64,000 nucleotides of DNA from Locusta migratoria (taxonomy: Eukaryota; Arthropoda; Insecta; Orthoptera; Acrididae), in assembly GCA_026315105.1 (NCBI GenBank), contig CM048744.1:933843503-933907502 (forward strand). The letters are read 5' to 3'. Shown in pieces: positions 35,903-47,624 of this stretch (position 1 is the stretch's first letter; each line of letters opens with the position of its first letter). A program made the translations under genes and the position numbers. The notes under the pieces are model-generated. The model had not been told where the DNA came from. It searched no databases and saw nothing but the letters and a program-made list of their open reading frames with translations.

Positions 35903-37319
35903 GAAAAAACTTATCCACTTCTGTAACACTTTATGAAAGATTAGAGAGTAGGAAGGTAAGAGAATACATAACGGGTGGCACGCGATAATGCAGATAGTCG
36001 TATTTCACTTAATTCCACCAAATGAGAAGTCTGGTTAATTTCATTGCAAGTAGATCACGGTAATTTTATGTTGGTGCGTTAGTTCGTAGTGTTTTTGTTT
36101 TGAGTATTGACATTCCACTTAAAATGGATTCATTTATCGATCATGTCTGTTACTATTTAAGTGCTAACATCTGTATTCTGTAATATGCATTCACAACGAG
36201 TGCGTGCGCATTTTAAATCAAACCACATGCTTCCATCTGTAGACAGTCCTGAGGGCAAGGGGGGCGGGAATTTGAATTTTTGTAACTTGAACGCAGCTCG
36301 TAGAGACGAGAACGGGACCTGCTGATACCCGGCAATAGGTGTGTTTTTCCCGGCGTCAGCCGCTGGAGGCCGGCCGGCCACGGAGGCGCGGCCGCCACCT
36401 GTATTAAGGTTCCGGTTTAGTGCCCGCGGCCCTCCACAATGTCTGAGAAAGCCCGGCGCTCAGTTATTCGACCGTGACCGGGACACGGTCCACAGCTGGA
36501 GGACGATACGCATCTCCACAGCCAGGATGAGTTTCGGGGCCCAGAGTGCGTAGCGGCGGGGCGGCACGCGAGAAACCCCAGACGGTTCGGGAACACGTAT
36601 ACGTTCACCGCTTAATGAATTACGCAGGGCGGACAAAAAGCCGTTTGCTACAATCGATGCATAATTAAGATAAATGCGCGACGGCCGCGCTGCAGTGAGC
36701 ATCCTCCTGCAGCGCCTAGCTAGGAATTGTGCACCGCTGGCTATGCAGCAGGATACGCAACAGCCAAGGACATTCGCGGAACGCCATTCATTGACGGCCT
36801 CTAAAAAGCTCGGAAAATTCCACGTATGCGGTATACGCTAGCTGAGTCATTCAGTCCTAACGCTCCATTCTCAAACCGTAATAACAACGTACGGCTCCAT
36901 CTACAATTCCTGGACGTTCCCTTACATTAAAGGACATTGGTATGCATTCACAATCTTCGAGTTGTTTTATGGAATCAGTAGATTGAAATTAAAAGATTGT
37001 AGAAGTATTTGCGACTGGTATGGATGCTTTACACAAGCAAAATGTTCGCTTTTGCATAAATCACAGGAGATACCTGTCTGATAGACACATAACTAGTGAC
37101 CACAACTAGAAAGACACCAATGAGAAAAGGAATCCTAAACTTCCGAGGCGAATTAATAACCCGTAACATACCTTAAAATATCCAAGAAATACAGTCTCCT
37201 TTTATTTATTCATGTAAGCACATTGACTAATAACTTGTCATTCCAAGGAGAGATTGCGCCAATATCGCGTGACACCGTCTTCAGCCTTGACAATGGCAAC
37301 CACATGGTGAGGAAAATCT
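35903..37319. other. Unannotated; GC-rich patch 4 at 36340-36600
   Basis: The GC-rich patch has CAGCTG at 36493 and several antiparallel chance frames (36157-36702). It is followed at 36600-36720 by a segment with AATCGATGCATAATTAAG, a mix of CGATG and TAATTA cores. No transposon features. A conserved regulatory element is possible but unproven. Confidence 0.4.
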
Positions 37320-38230
37320 ACAGCTACATAGATACTCTGCAAGTCACCCTCAACTGCTTTTAAGATATTTATCTACAGTTCCAGGCTCGCGGGAAAACGG
37401 CACACCTAAATCGGATTTATTATGATAATGTCTCCCGAAGTAGGTTCGCATTCGGAAGAGAACGGTGAAAGAAATTTCGCAAATAGTTCTCGCCGTAACG
37501 AACAACATCTTTCTTTTAATGATCTCCATCCCAACTCGTGTATCATTTCTGTGACACACTGCCTCCCGTATCGCGATAATACAGAACGAGCTGCTCTTCT
37601 CTGAACTTCCTCTACATCGTCGTCAGTTCCACCTGGCGTGGATCCCACAATACGCAGCAATACTACAAAATAGGAAAGAAGTGTAGTGTAGGCAGTTTCT
37701 TCAGTAGAACTGTTGCATCTTCTAAGTGTTCTGACAATGAAGCTTAGACTTTGGTTCGCTTTTCCTACAATATTTCCCTGTGTTCTTTCCAATTTAATTT
37801 GTTCGTAATTGTTACTCCTAGGTATTTAGTAGGACTGGCGGCTTGCAGGTTTGACATTTTCCGCATAACAAATTTAAAGGATTTGTTTTAGTGGTCATAA
37901 GGATGAATTCACACTTATTATTAACAGAATTTCCCAATGTATGCACCTTGCAGATATCTAAATCATTTTGCAGTTGCTTTTGATCTTCTGGTGACTTAAC
38001 TGGTAAATGACAGCATCATCCGCCAACAGTCGAAGAGGGCTTACTCAGGTTGTCTCCTAAATCATTTATAAAAAATAGGGAAGAGTAGGGGGCCCTATAC
38101 CATTTCCCTGGGGAACGCTAAATATCACTTCTTTTCTACTCGATGACTTAGTAGGTTACGTTTCGTCAGCAATGCCATATACAAATGAACTGACTATTGT
38201 TCATCAGATACAGCAAAAATCGAGGGGATA
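37320..38230 (-). mobile_element. CR1/Jockey-like LINE, RT C-terminal part
   Basis: Minus-strand copy with its 3' end at 37325 (CTACATAGATACTCTGCAAG). The frame 37406-37792 reads GNIVGKANQSLSFIVRTLRR, DDVEEVQRRAARSVLSRYGR, VTEMIHELGWRSLKERC, typical of the C-terminus of CR1/Jockey-type LINE proteins. Further up, decayed segments LFINDLGDNLS, LLADDAVIY (catalytic ADD) and LQNDLDICK are readable in shifting frames. The copy is truncated before the RT N-terminus. Confidence 0.8.
37406..37792 (-). pseudogene. CR1/Jockey-like LINE protein, C-terminal frame
   Basis: A 128-codon open piece holding the EEVQRRAARSVLSRYG motif. Upstream coding parts are out of frame, so this is a fragment rather than a gene. 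Confidence 0.8.
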
Positions 38231-38420
38231 CTGAGTATGTTCCATGCGCTGTTCTAAATAATCCCTGAACTAACGCCTGATGTCCATAAAACAAAATTTA
38301 TGCAAAATTCCAGACCTTTTTTATCTGACTGCAAAAGGCTGATCAAACCAGTAGAGAGATGTTTACCTGAGTGTTCATCAAACCAGGTACGTATTTGTGT
38401 AAATTAACATGTCATGTAAC

Positions 38421-38545
38421 AAAAGGTTTGTTAAGCTTAAGAGACTGTGGGGTCATCAGTACCTAAACTTAAAAACTACTTATGAACTTGTACTAAAGAC
38501 GACACAAACATCCATGCCCGAAGGGGGATTCGAATCCCCCGACGT
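38421..38545 (-). mobile_element. 5'-truncated tRNA-derived SINE
   Basis: The minus strand has the usual tail and body (GGTCATCAGTACC near 38451, CATCCATGCCCGA near 38507), but the copy stops in the C run just past the B box (GGATTCGAATCCCCCGAC, 38525-38543). The flanks ACATGTCATGTAACAA and ACGTGTCATGTACCAA match at 14 of 16 positions, so the truncation happened at insertion. The missing part is the tRNA-like 5' half. Confidence 0.88.
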
Positions 38546-38559
38546 GTCATGTACCAAGT

Positions 38560-40249
38560 ATCCATAACATACAATGAAGATTTGGAAGAACAGCACACAG
38601 TCTGCCAAAATTTCAACATGGAGATCCTGCTTTATGTTTGCAGTATTCTGAAATTTCGGATTCAAATCTTTGTATGAAACCGAACATCAAAACATTGCAA
38701 ATCCATCTCCGGACCGAACTCTATCCTCCAAACAAAGTGTGTTAAATACCTTATCAGGTCGCCAGGAAACTTTATTTCTGGAGGTCTGAGTGTATTAGTT
38801 TAATCACGAAGACGCACAAGTCGCCGAAATAACGTGAAACTAAGAACCGTAATAAAGCAGACGACTATCCTAGACATATTCTCCAACTAGATAACGCCAT
38901 CCCATTACCGGGTTAGGGACCAGTTGTTATTAACGACATGTGATAGCAGTCAATGAGTCCCGTTTGTTGTGATCTTCTTAAGCCCTTTCTGCACTGGAAG
39001 TGAGAGCTAACGAGATTACCCATGATGCACCGGTCACGTCGGCCGGGCACAGTGTAGACGCGCCCACTTGCACAAGATGCACGCATACGATCGGTAGTAG
39101 ACGGAATAGGATGGATGCTATTCTCTCACGTATGGAAGTGCTTCGCGCATGCGCAGGCGATCGAATGAGTAACCCAACTGACAAACGAAGCCAAGTTGGG
39201 AATTTGTTTGAGAATGTGTACTTGTCTCCTGCTCAGAGGAACGTAGTTTCTCGACTCAGTCGTAAGTATTTTAGGTGGTGATACTATAGAGGATTAGCAT
39301 TAAAAATTTAATATAACCTGTGTACAATTTTTATTGAATACAGAGATATAGCTGTTAATATGAAAACCAAACAAACTTAGAGCAAATGTAAATGAAGACA
39401 TTTTCACTGACTTATCCGTCAGCTCTTGGTAGTACGACATCAAGCTGACTTCAAAGTAGAATTTTGTGTATCTTCTACACGTTCATTTCCACTCAGTTAC
39501 CCGGTTTTCGGCTTACTAGGACATATTCAGACTTTAAAGTACGTCGAAAACAGGTCGTTTAAATAAAAATCACTATGGTGATCTACCAAGAACAGACGAA
39601 AGAATAAGTCAAAATATCAAAATTTGCATATGCTTTAAATTTGTTGTACATACCAAGAACTGTATATCTGCATCCAATAAAAACTGGACACACATTATGT
39701 GAAATTTTAACTGCAAATCGTCTTTATTACCATCTTCTAAAATATTTGCTATTTTTCCTTAAATGTTCTTTAGTTAATAGATGAAATATTTGGTTTTGGT
39801 GTGCATTATTTGAAGCTTTATCATAATTAAAAGTATGTATAGAAAACTAAGCTTTTTCAACATACACATAGGTGCCTCAAACCGGAGGGGCTGGGAGTAT
39901 GTAGTCGTATTTTACATTGAGGACGTTAACACATGTGAGCAACGTAGTTACGTATGAATTGCACCAAAATAAATAAATACTGTTTCACAGTGGCAGTCTA
40001 CAACACAAATGTTTTAATCATCACATTAATGACAATATATCTTACAGTTTCGAAAAGTGATCTTAACTCTGCGATTCATTTGCTGTAATTTGACAGCAAA
40101 CCAAGTTGACACGTGAAGCAGACGATTCGACGAATGCGTACCGTTTGAACGCTTCTTTGGAGTTCGACGGTCTATCGCAAGGAGCGCTGAAGCTGACGAC
40201 TTTCTTGTGCGCGTTGCACGTCTCGTATAGAAAGGGCTCCCAAGCACAC
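38560..40249. other. No gene recognised; degenerate hammerhead-like segment at 39496-39530
   Basis: AT-rich DNA with a frame at 39000-39281 that has no domain. At 39496-39530 the minus strand reads CTGAATATGTCCTAGTAAGC then CGAAAACCGGGTAAC, a decayed relative of the 7564 motif with both core boxes altered. Confidence 0.4.
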
Positions 40250-40460
40250 CAGACGGTGCAGGCGATCTCACAGTCGCGTGCGGCAGCTCCCGTACAGTAA
40301 TGGTGTTGTGGGGGAGGTGCGAAGGCGCGAGCTGGCCGGCCGACAGCTGCGGGGCGCCGCCGCTGCCGCCCACATCTGCCTCCAGACACCCGGCCCGCGC
40401 TATAACCAGAGGGTCGCTCAGGTGCTTACACCGCGTACACACCAACTGGGGCACACCACC
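40250..40460. other. GC-rich patch 5
   Basis: GC- and CpG-rich with CAGCTG at 40344, directly before a long GT tract. The 178-codon minus frame 40026-40562 runs through both and encodes poly-Thr-His from the repeat. It is an artefact. Confidence 0.4.
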
Positions 40461-40480
40461 ACTAACTCCACTGTCGCCTT

Positions 40481-40483
<3 letters not shown>

Positions 40484-40531
<48 letters not shown>
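40484..40531. repeat. (GT)24 microsatellite
   Basis: Uninterrupted 48-bp GT tract between the GC-rich patch and a LINE. Confidence 0.97.
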
Positions 40532-40533
<2 letters not shown>

Positions 40534-40626
40534 TGGAGGGAGGCTACAGGTCGCATAAACAACGTCAGACAAACTGCTACTCAGTAAGCGTTAAGTTAAT
40601 TGTTACTATAAATGATGTTGTGGTCT

Positions 40627-41178
40627 TCAGTCCGGAGACTGGTTTGATGCAGCTCTCCACAATACCCTATCCTGAGCAAGCCTCTTAAACTTCACATAAG
40701 AACGGCAACCTACATCCGTCTGAATCTGCTTACTGTATCCATCTCTTGGTCTTCCTCTGCGGTTTTTACCCCACACACTTCCCTCCAACGCTAAATTCAC
40801 AATTCCTTGATGTCTAAGAATGTGTCCTATCAATCTATCCCTTCTTTTAGTCAAGGTATGCCAGAAATTTTTTTTCTCTCCAATTCCGTTCAGTACCTCA
40901 TTAGTTACGCGATCCACCCACCTAATCTTCAGCATTCTTCTGTAGCACCACATTTCAAAAGCCTCAATCCTCTTTCTGTCCGCACTGTTTACCGTCCATG
41001 ATTCACTCCCATACAAGGCAACACTCCATACAAATGCCTTCAGAAAGGACTTCCTTAGGCTTAAATCAATATTCGATGTTAACAAATTTCTCTTTTTCAA
41101 AAACGCTTTTCTACTCATTGCCATTCTGCTTTTTATATCCTCTGTACTGCGACCATCATTTGTTATTTTACTGCCCAA
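40627..41178 (-). pseudogene. RTE-like ORF C-terminal part (183 codons)
   Basis: From MGSKITNDGRSTEDIKSRMA through NLLTSNIDLSLRKSFLKAFV, YGSESWTVNSADRKRIEAFE, RLIGHILRHQGIVNLALEGS, VWGKNRRGRPRDGYSKQIQT and RAASNQSPD, ending at a genuine ORF stop just before the 3' end. Only a frameshift near 41180 separates it from the RT domain. Confidence 0.9.
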
Positions 41179-41187
41179 GTAACAAAA

Positions 41188-41529
41188 CTAATCTACCTCC
41201 TTTATTGCTTCGTTACCTAATCTAATTCCTTCATCATCACCTGATTTTATTACACTGCACTCGATTACCCTAGTTTTGCTCTTGTTAATGTTCATCTTAT
41301 ATGCACCTTTCAGCACACTGTCCATTCCGTTCAATTGCTCTTCCAGGTCCTTTGCTGTAGCTGACAGAATTACTATGTCGTCGGCAAAACGCAATGTTTT
41401 TAATTCTTCACCCTGAATTTTAATTCCTTCTCCAAATTTCTCCTTGCTTTCCTTTATAGCTTGCTCTGTGTACAAATTGAATAACATTGGAGAAAGGCTA
41501 CAACCCTGTCTCACTCCCTTTCCAACCAC
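41188..41529 (-). pseudogene. RTE-like RT palm domain (113 codons)
   Basis: VGKGVRQGCSLSPMLFNLYT, TLRFADDIVILSATAKDLEE (catalytic ADD), MNINKSKTRVIECSVIKSGD and LGNEAIKEVD. The QGCSLSP box and FADD are intact. It overlaps the upstream frame by 19 bp in another phase. Confidence 0.9.
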
Positions 41530-42008
41530 TGCATCTCATGCCCTTCAACTCTGACAACCGCTGTCTGGTTTTTGTACAAGTTGTAAATAACCTTACGCTC
41601 CCTATATTTTACTCCTGCTTGCTCCAGAACTTGAAATAGCTTATTCCAATCAACATTGTCAAAAGCCTTCTCCAAATCTACAAAAGCTAGAAATGTAGGT
41701 TTGCCTTTTCTTAATCTATCTTCTAGGATAAGCCGTAAAGTGAGTACTGCCTCCCGTGTTCCTACATTTCTCCTGAACCCAAACTGATCTTCCCCGAGGT
41801 CGGCTTCTACCAGTTTTTCCATCCTTCTGTATATAATCCGTGTTAATATTTTGCAACCATGACTTATTAAACTGATGGTTCTGTAGTTTTCACACCTGTC
41901 TGCACCCGTTTTCTTTGGAATGGTGATAACATTTTTCTTCAAGTCTAAGGGTACTTCACCTGTCATACATCTTACACACCAAGTGAAAATTTTGTCATGG
42001 CTGACTCT
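41511..42008 (-). pseudogene. RTE-like RT N-terminal part
   Basis: LKKNVITIPKKTGADRCENY, RTISLISHGCKILTRIIYRR, LGEDQFGFRRNVGTREAVLT, FLAFVDLEKAFDNVDWNKLF, an almost intact first half of RT including the catalytic Asp of FVDLEKAF. The open frame continues to 42104, but residues before about VSHDKIFTW come from flanking DNA. Confidence 0.9.
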
Positions 42009-42060
42009 ATAAATATAAATATTACTATAAATATGACAAAGATATAAAACTTTATTATAA

Positions 42061-42254
42061 TGTTCAAATGTTCGTACATCTATCGGACTTTTCGTCTTGG
42101 TCATTGGTCCGTAGCTTACAGACTACTTAAACTAAGGTAGACGAACCTAAAAACAACACGAACACCCATGCCCGAGAGGGGATTCGAAATCTCGACGGCG
42201 AAAGGCCGCGCGCACCGCAGCACGGCGTCCCAGTACGCACGGCTAATCCGTCTA
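42061..42254 (-). mobile_element. tRNA-derived SINE, minus, diverged
   Basis: Tail TGTTCAAATGTTCGTACATC, body block GGTCATTGGTCCGTAGC, CACCCATGCCCGAGAGGGGA, B box GATTCGAAATCTCG (42181-42194) and head ending ACGGCTAATCCG. It belongs to the 'gattagccg' head group. No TSD was recognised. It sits 29 bp from the TSD of the neighbouring LINE. Confidence 0.82.
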
Positions 42255-43985
42255 ACCAGTTTCTCAGAAGGCAGGCTAAATACGAAACACCTTATGAAAA
42301 TCTTACAACAGATTTTAGCCATTACCCACAAATTAGGCCTTTCAGCGAACTCCATTTTAATCTTAAAAACAATGAGATTGGCGATTATATACACACTTAT
42401 CCTGAGTATTCCTACGAAAAACAGATGACCAGCCCAAAATCCAACGAAACGAAGTGCTGAAAAATAGCATTGAACCAGGACAAAAGGTATACTGAGAGTC
42501 TTTACTAAACAGATCTTTCATATTAGAATGCAATGGAATGAATGCCTCCGATCATCAACACAGCGTACAAAATACACTTTGTTATTCATAATGCTCTTCA
42601 GCAGGAAGACAAAGGAATAGTGTTACTCTTCGGAGAACTACTTCGAACGTAATGTCATCTTTGTGTAACTGTCAAATGCAAATCTCGGGGAGGGGGGGGG
42701 GGAGATCCAAATTCGATCTATGGGAATCTAGTCCTATACTCAACTTTAACTCCATACTCTGTTTGCTATACGAGACGAACAATATTTACAATAACGTGAT
42801 TTGGGTGAAATCATGATATGAAACTGATAAACTACGAACCACCTTTTGCCTTATACACACTACTCTGTCAAACGCTTAACTTCTGTTTGCGACAATTAAG
42901 CAGGCCTTTATACACAGTAAACTCTAATATCCAAACGTTAATAATGAAGTTACAGGATGGAACTATCAGCTGAATGAGTCACAAAATTCACCTCTACATA
43001 ATACCACTCTTAAGGTTCCATATAACGGTATAAAGAGGGTTTTGTTAGGCAAAATAAAAATACACCATTTGGTGATGAGACATCTTTCCCCACAGCAGTG
43101 ATTTTAGTGGTTCTTCATGGACGGAGGAAGATACTTTTCTCGACCAACCAGTAAATTATTATGTTATTTATAACGTCTTCCTGCTCTGGCCCACGAGGAG
43201 GACAACGTTACTTTTAAAGCTTTGTTCGTGTTAGTATTGATACCATGGAAATAAACCATGCCCTGACAACTTCAATAAACACCCTGGGGATACCAACGCG
43301 TACAAACACAGTTGGGTTGGAACGATGGTCCTACTTCTTAAAGCCAGTAGCAAAAAGTTTCGTCATCTGTGCGCTTCCAAGCGCGTAACCCCTGGCGGAG
43401 ATATTCTGTATGCCGAGCCTGGGGTCAGAAATTATTGCCAGAACGTACGAGTATTGAAAATGCTAACATTTAAGCATTTGGGCACTACTTCGTCTGCCCA
43501 AGCTTCAATTTCCCCCCCCCCCCCCCGAACTCATACTCACCAGTGCCCCTCTCCCCCCACTCTTTCCATCAGGCAGTTGTCTACTGTGGTGAAGAGATGA
43601 CTCACAATACAACCCCTTACGTTGTAATACATTTTTGTGTATTACTGCTGTGGCTATCACTTCTTTTCCTTGATAATCGCTTCATGCTTTCCAGATTTAT
43701 TTTTGTAGATTCACAAGTGTTCCGCAGTTTATGGTAAGAATAAAACTCCAGCCTAGAACAGAACTAAGTAAGCATACGGCAAACTCCCGACTAGCGATGC
43801 ACATGCCTACAGCTCCATTGACACTTCGCAAGCAAAATCAATACCTCACAAGCCAACTGACTGTGTGGAGCGGAAGGTAATTCTGGCAGCACAGTCTGGT
43901 CGTCCCTCTTTCCTACTCCACAAAGACTGAAGCGTAATTGTCAATACAGTCCTCTACTGACTCATTTCTCAAATTTTCTCGTTAT
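42255..43985. other. No gene recognised
   Basis: AT-rich, with a G run near 42690-42702 and a C run at 43511-43526. The frame 43325-43600 crosses the C run and has no domain. Confidence 0.5.
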
Positions 43986-43989
43986 CCTG

Positions 43990-44480
43990 ATTTTACATGA
44001 TAGATGTTGAAGTAATACATTGTCCTACTCTTCGTGGAACGTTGTCTCTCGGAATCTCGATAGTCAACGTGATACAAAACGTCTCTTGTAGTGTCCACCG
44101 CTGAAGTTTGTCGAATATCTCCGTAATACTCTCGCGAGAACTAAACGATGTCGTCACGATCCGCGCAGTTCTTCGTTGGATCTTCACTGTCTCCCCTATA
44201 ATTACCACTTGTAAGCAGTCCCAGAAAAATGAGTAATACTGAAGTGACGCTCAAACAAGGTCCTTTTAAGCCATTTCTTTGGTGGACAAAATGCATCTCC
44301 TCAAGATTCTGCCTTTGATCTTCCTTTCTTAACGGCTTTTCCTGCTGTTTTTAGTGTGGGTCATTTCACTTGAGTTTGGACCGGGTAGTTACTGTTTTCA
44401 GAAATTTTTCACCAGCAGCATAACTGCACAGTTGTTTTCTTCTCCTACGCATACTCGGTTAATCGCTGCATCATTCATCT
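43990..44480 (-). mobile_element. CR1/Jockey-like LINE fragment
   Basis: The minus frame 43993-44208 reads VKIQRRTARIVTTSFSSRES followed by ITEIFDKLQRWTLQE, the diverged equivalent of the QRRAARFV...SVTEML.KLGW box of CR1/Jockey-like LINE C-termini. Weaker similarity continues upstream to about 44480 in broken frames. Confidence 0.6.
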
Positions 44481-45040
44481 ATCTTCTGTAGGTCCGTCTT
44501 GAGATCGATGTATTCCGACGCTGGATATCAGCAGGACATTTGTGACGGATCAGTTCAATAAAAGAAGACACGAAGGCAAGGCAAACTAGGGAACTTTTCA
44601 TGTTCACCTAGGAACTGAGTTAAGGCAATCAATTATGGTGATCAGGAAACAATTTAATTGAGCCTATCGATGTTATCGCTCTCCGGAAAGTGAGGATCGT
44701 TTATAGGATAAAAACGGATAATAAAGATAAACTGCAAGACAAAAAAAAAAGACATTTCCTGAAAATGGTCTGATAGCGATACGAATCTGTGTATTTTAAA
44801 TGTAAATGTGTTTATAAGTTGTCTGTTTACGGTAACACGTTGGTGATGCAGAGGACTCTGAAATGTGACTTTTGCTATGTTTCGGATTATCCCTGTTGTT
44901 CAATTAGACGTCTCAGCTCAGCATTAACGCAAGTAATCATTAATTGACTCATGTTCGTAATACCACAAATCAGTGTGTAAGATGTGCTTGTCTTTCATAA
45001 AACCGTACTCACATGCAGAAAATGAAACGCATTTTATAGA

Positions 45041-45095
45041 AAGAAAATTTCTTCGTACTACAGACAGATGACAGTAGGAAATTTAATATTCGTTT
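45041..45095 (+). repeat. 55-bp segment, copied into the SINE at 48357-48412
   Basis: AAGAAAATTTCTTCGTACTA, CAGACAGATGACAGTAGGAA, ATTTAATATTCGTTT recurs at 48357-48412 with three differences. Nothing marks it as a transposon here, so it is the likely donor. Confidence 0.85.
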
Positions 45096-45179
45096 AGGAG
45101 GTAGTTAAAAATACTTCTTTAAAGAAGATTAATCTCTAAACCTATTAGGGGGTCGAGTGTTGTACGAGTTGATTACGTC

Positions 45180-45490
45180 TTCGAGCATACAACAAAAGGA
45201 GCCGCTTCTAAGCCCTGTTATTGGGCCGGCGAACGCACAAAGGGCGGCTGCCCCTGGAAAGTGCGGGACTGCGGAAGGAATGGGACAGGCCCCACGTGGT
45301 CGGAGATCATGTTGCGCACGCACCATATGTGAATTTTCCGGTGATTTGAGGTGGTCAATTCCGCCTTTAGGCATGGGTGCGAGGGCAGCGGCTGCGGCGG
45401 GTCAAAATACAAACCACAAAAGACCCGGCCGGCACATATCTCACCGTCGGAACTAAAGCGAGGGCGCTCCTGTCAGGGGGCGTTTGAAAT
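45180..45490. other. GC-rich patch 6
   Basis: GC-rich segment with overlapping sense and antisense frames (45157-45456, 45129-45374). No domain. It may be regulatory or an old GC-rich repeat. Confidence 0.35.
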
Positions 45491-46241
45491 GGCCACTAGC
45501 GTTCATCCAGGGTGAATATAAAGCCAGTTGTTCGGAAGCAGCATTTAAGGCCCCCTTAACTTTTGACTTAACTTATGTAAAGCCCATATGTAAAGCGTGA
45601 CCAAGTTTAATCACCGTGAAGATATATCGTCTCAATTTTCCTGTATCAAGACGCACTACGTTTATTAAGCCATGATTGTCGCCCACTACTACTTAACGGT
45701 AATTCATTGCAGACCACCCGGCATTTTTTTTTAAGGAGCGACCTTGCGGCCGCCACCTATTCACAAAGCTCCTCACTTATCTCGAGGCACAGTGCTCACC
45801 GTGACTGCCCTGACACCGAGGAATAATCGCTGGCAGTAGGGGCAACTGAATTCAGGTCCTCTACCGAGCTGACTACTTGGCTGTGCACGTGTGAATGGCA
45901 AATCTATTTTCGAGACAAGTCTGTTTCTCCTAGTTTGTTCGGAGTATCCTCCACCATTCTCTCAAACTTTTATGCAGAAAAAATTTAACTTATTCAAACT
46001 CTCTTGAATTTTCTCTGTCTTTTAAGTATTGCAGTTTATATAATTTTGCTGATGCTATAACGCTGCGTGATATACGTCATGCTATCGTTACCGATAGTTA
46101 TTTTCAGTGTAACACTGATAGCAATGGAGGAGATGATTACGTCCTGAACATTTAAATCTCCTAACGAAGTACGGAAACTATGGAATAACAATGATGCCAA
46201 AAGTCATTTACAGTGTAACGTAACGACTTTTCACCGACGAT

Positions 46242-46340
46242 GGGCTGCGGTGGAGTAGCCGAGCGGTCTAAGGCGCCTCGCTGCGGAGCGCACGGTTGCT
46301 CGCCGTCGGAGGTTCGAGTCCTCCCCGGGGCATGGGTGCT
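46242..46340 (+). mobile_element. tRNA-like SINE head without its body
   Basis: GGGCTGCGGTGGAGTAGCCG, AGCGGTCTAAGGCGCCTCGC and the B box GGAGGTTCGAGTCCTCCCC (46308-46326) form an unusually clean class II tRNA-like head, followed by GGCATGGGTG. The normal body (TTGTCCTTAGG...CTGATGACC) is then replaced by unrelated sequence (CTGCCCCATGGAACTAGCGC). It could be a chimeric SINE or a copy joined to other DNA. A functional tRNA is unlikely because the same head occurs in SINE copies at 5117 and 48210. Confidence 0.65.
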
Positions 46341-47624
46341 GCCCCATGGAACTAGCGCCGTGGAATTGTGTTCGGTCCGCCGCCCACAATCCTACAACTA
46401 AGCCGCGGTGGTTGGGTCAGAAAATGGTTTTCTTTATAGAAATACACATGAATCCATGAAGCAATGTGATGGGAAACGTGAAGCGAAGACTGATCTATTG
46501 GTGAAACTCTTAGAAGATGCAACAGATGTACTGAAGAGACTAGCTATGTTACCCATGTCTGTCTTCTACTAGCAATGTGGCTGTACTGAATGGGTTCCCC
46601 AGAATTGGTGAAGGCAAAAGCCCTAAGAGGGCAGACAGTTTTGTATTATGGCGAAATAGCGAAGACAGCATAATCGATTTGACACACGAGTTGGTGTGCC
46701 GATCATTAAACCGAAGACGGTATTTTTAACTACAATTACGTCATTAACTTCCTCCTCTGAACGCAGGTTTCACTGACGACATAAAATCGGGGATATGACC
46801 ATAGTAAAAACATAAATAAATTAGAGCCTGTGCTGATTTAAATTGTTCATTTGTCGCGCATGCAGTTCGAGAATCGGTAAGGCAGAGAAATACTCTCACG
46901 ATGGCTGGAAGAGCGCTGTGCCACGAAAATTGTGTATGGCAGAATAATAATAATCTACCTGTGGACGATCGCTGGAGCACCGAGGTGAAGAGCTTTGTGG
47001 CTCTACTTGAGGAGGCAGTGGGGAGACGGACTATAGTGCGCTCAACAACAGCTATGTATACAAATGCAAGTAGAGGCAGTATCGCGTAGAAGAGATATGA
47101 AAGGGCGGTGCTCTGGTACAGGTGTCATTCGTACTCTGGTGAATCGTGTGAAAAGGTTTATGACGAGATTATGATCGGACGACTGCAATTTACAGCCTTT
47201 GAACAGGAATGCAAGTTCGAGTTAAACGCATGGGACATTAGATTTCGGAAAGCCTTAGTGGACTCAGTATCCCGAGATGCAGTGTTACGTGTACCGAGAA
47301 TACTACATTTCAGACATTACCTCTCAACACGGACAACGCAGTGGCCGATGGCCTGCACGTAATAACCGAGAACAGCAGCGTTTGCCTAGACTGTGTGAAT
47401 TAACAGAAAATTAACTGGTTCAACTAAACCGATCGTTGACAGGATACGATTATGTTGGGGGACTTTGAGACCATTTCCAGGCATTTGTGGACGTCATATT
47501 CCCAAACAATGAGGCGGTTGTTATTGATGATTAGGGACACGATTGCTAGCGACGGAATTCCAACTAATATGGCCGCCCGGATCGTTCGATATGTAACCCA
47601 TGGAACGTTCATAGGACGTAGTCG

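Larger units (their letters stand above)
40614..42021 (-). mobile_element. RTE-like LINE, 5'-truncated, relatively young, with exact TSD
   Basis: TTACTATAAAT is repeated exactly at 40603-40613 and 42022-42032. The minus strand encodes most of the RT and the C-terminus in three long frames, the least damaged copy in the window. The 3' tail is short (one or two TTG triplets after GGTCTTCAGTCCGGAG). LINE homology ends near 42008. About 13 bp of extra AT-rich sequence (ATAAATATAAATA) sits between the truncated 5' end and the TSD. Confidence 0.92.

Noticed and set aside
40026..40562. 178-codon minus frame
   Set aside because: It runs through a GT microsatellite (Thr-His repeat) and a GC-rich patch. 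No domain and no conserved boundaries.
46242..46340. Functional tRNA-Leu/Ser gene
   Set aside because: The same head is shared with SINE copies at 5117 and 48210 and continues into SINE-type GGCATGGGTG. No clean acceptor stem was visible.
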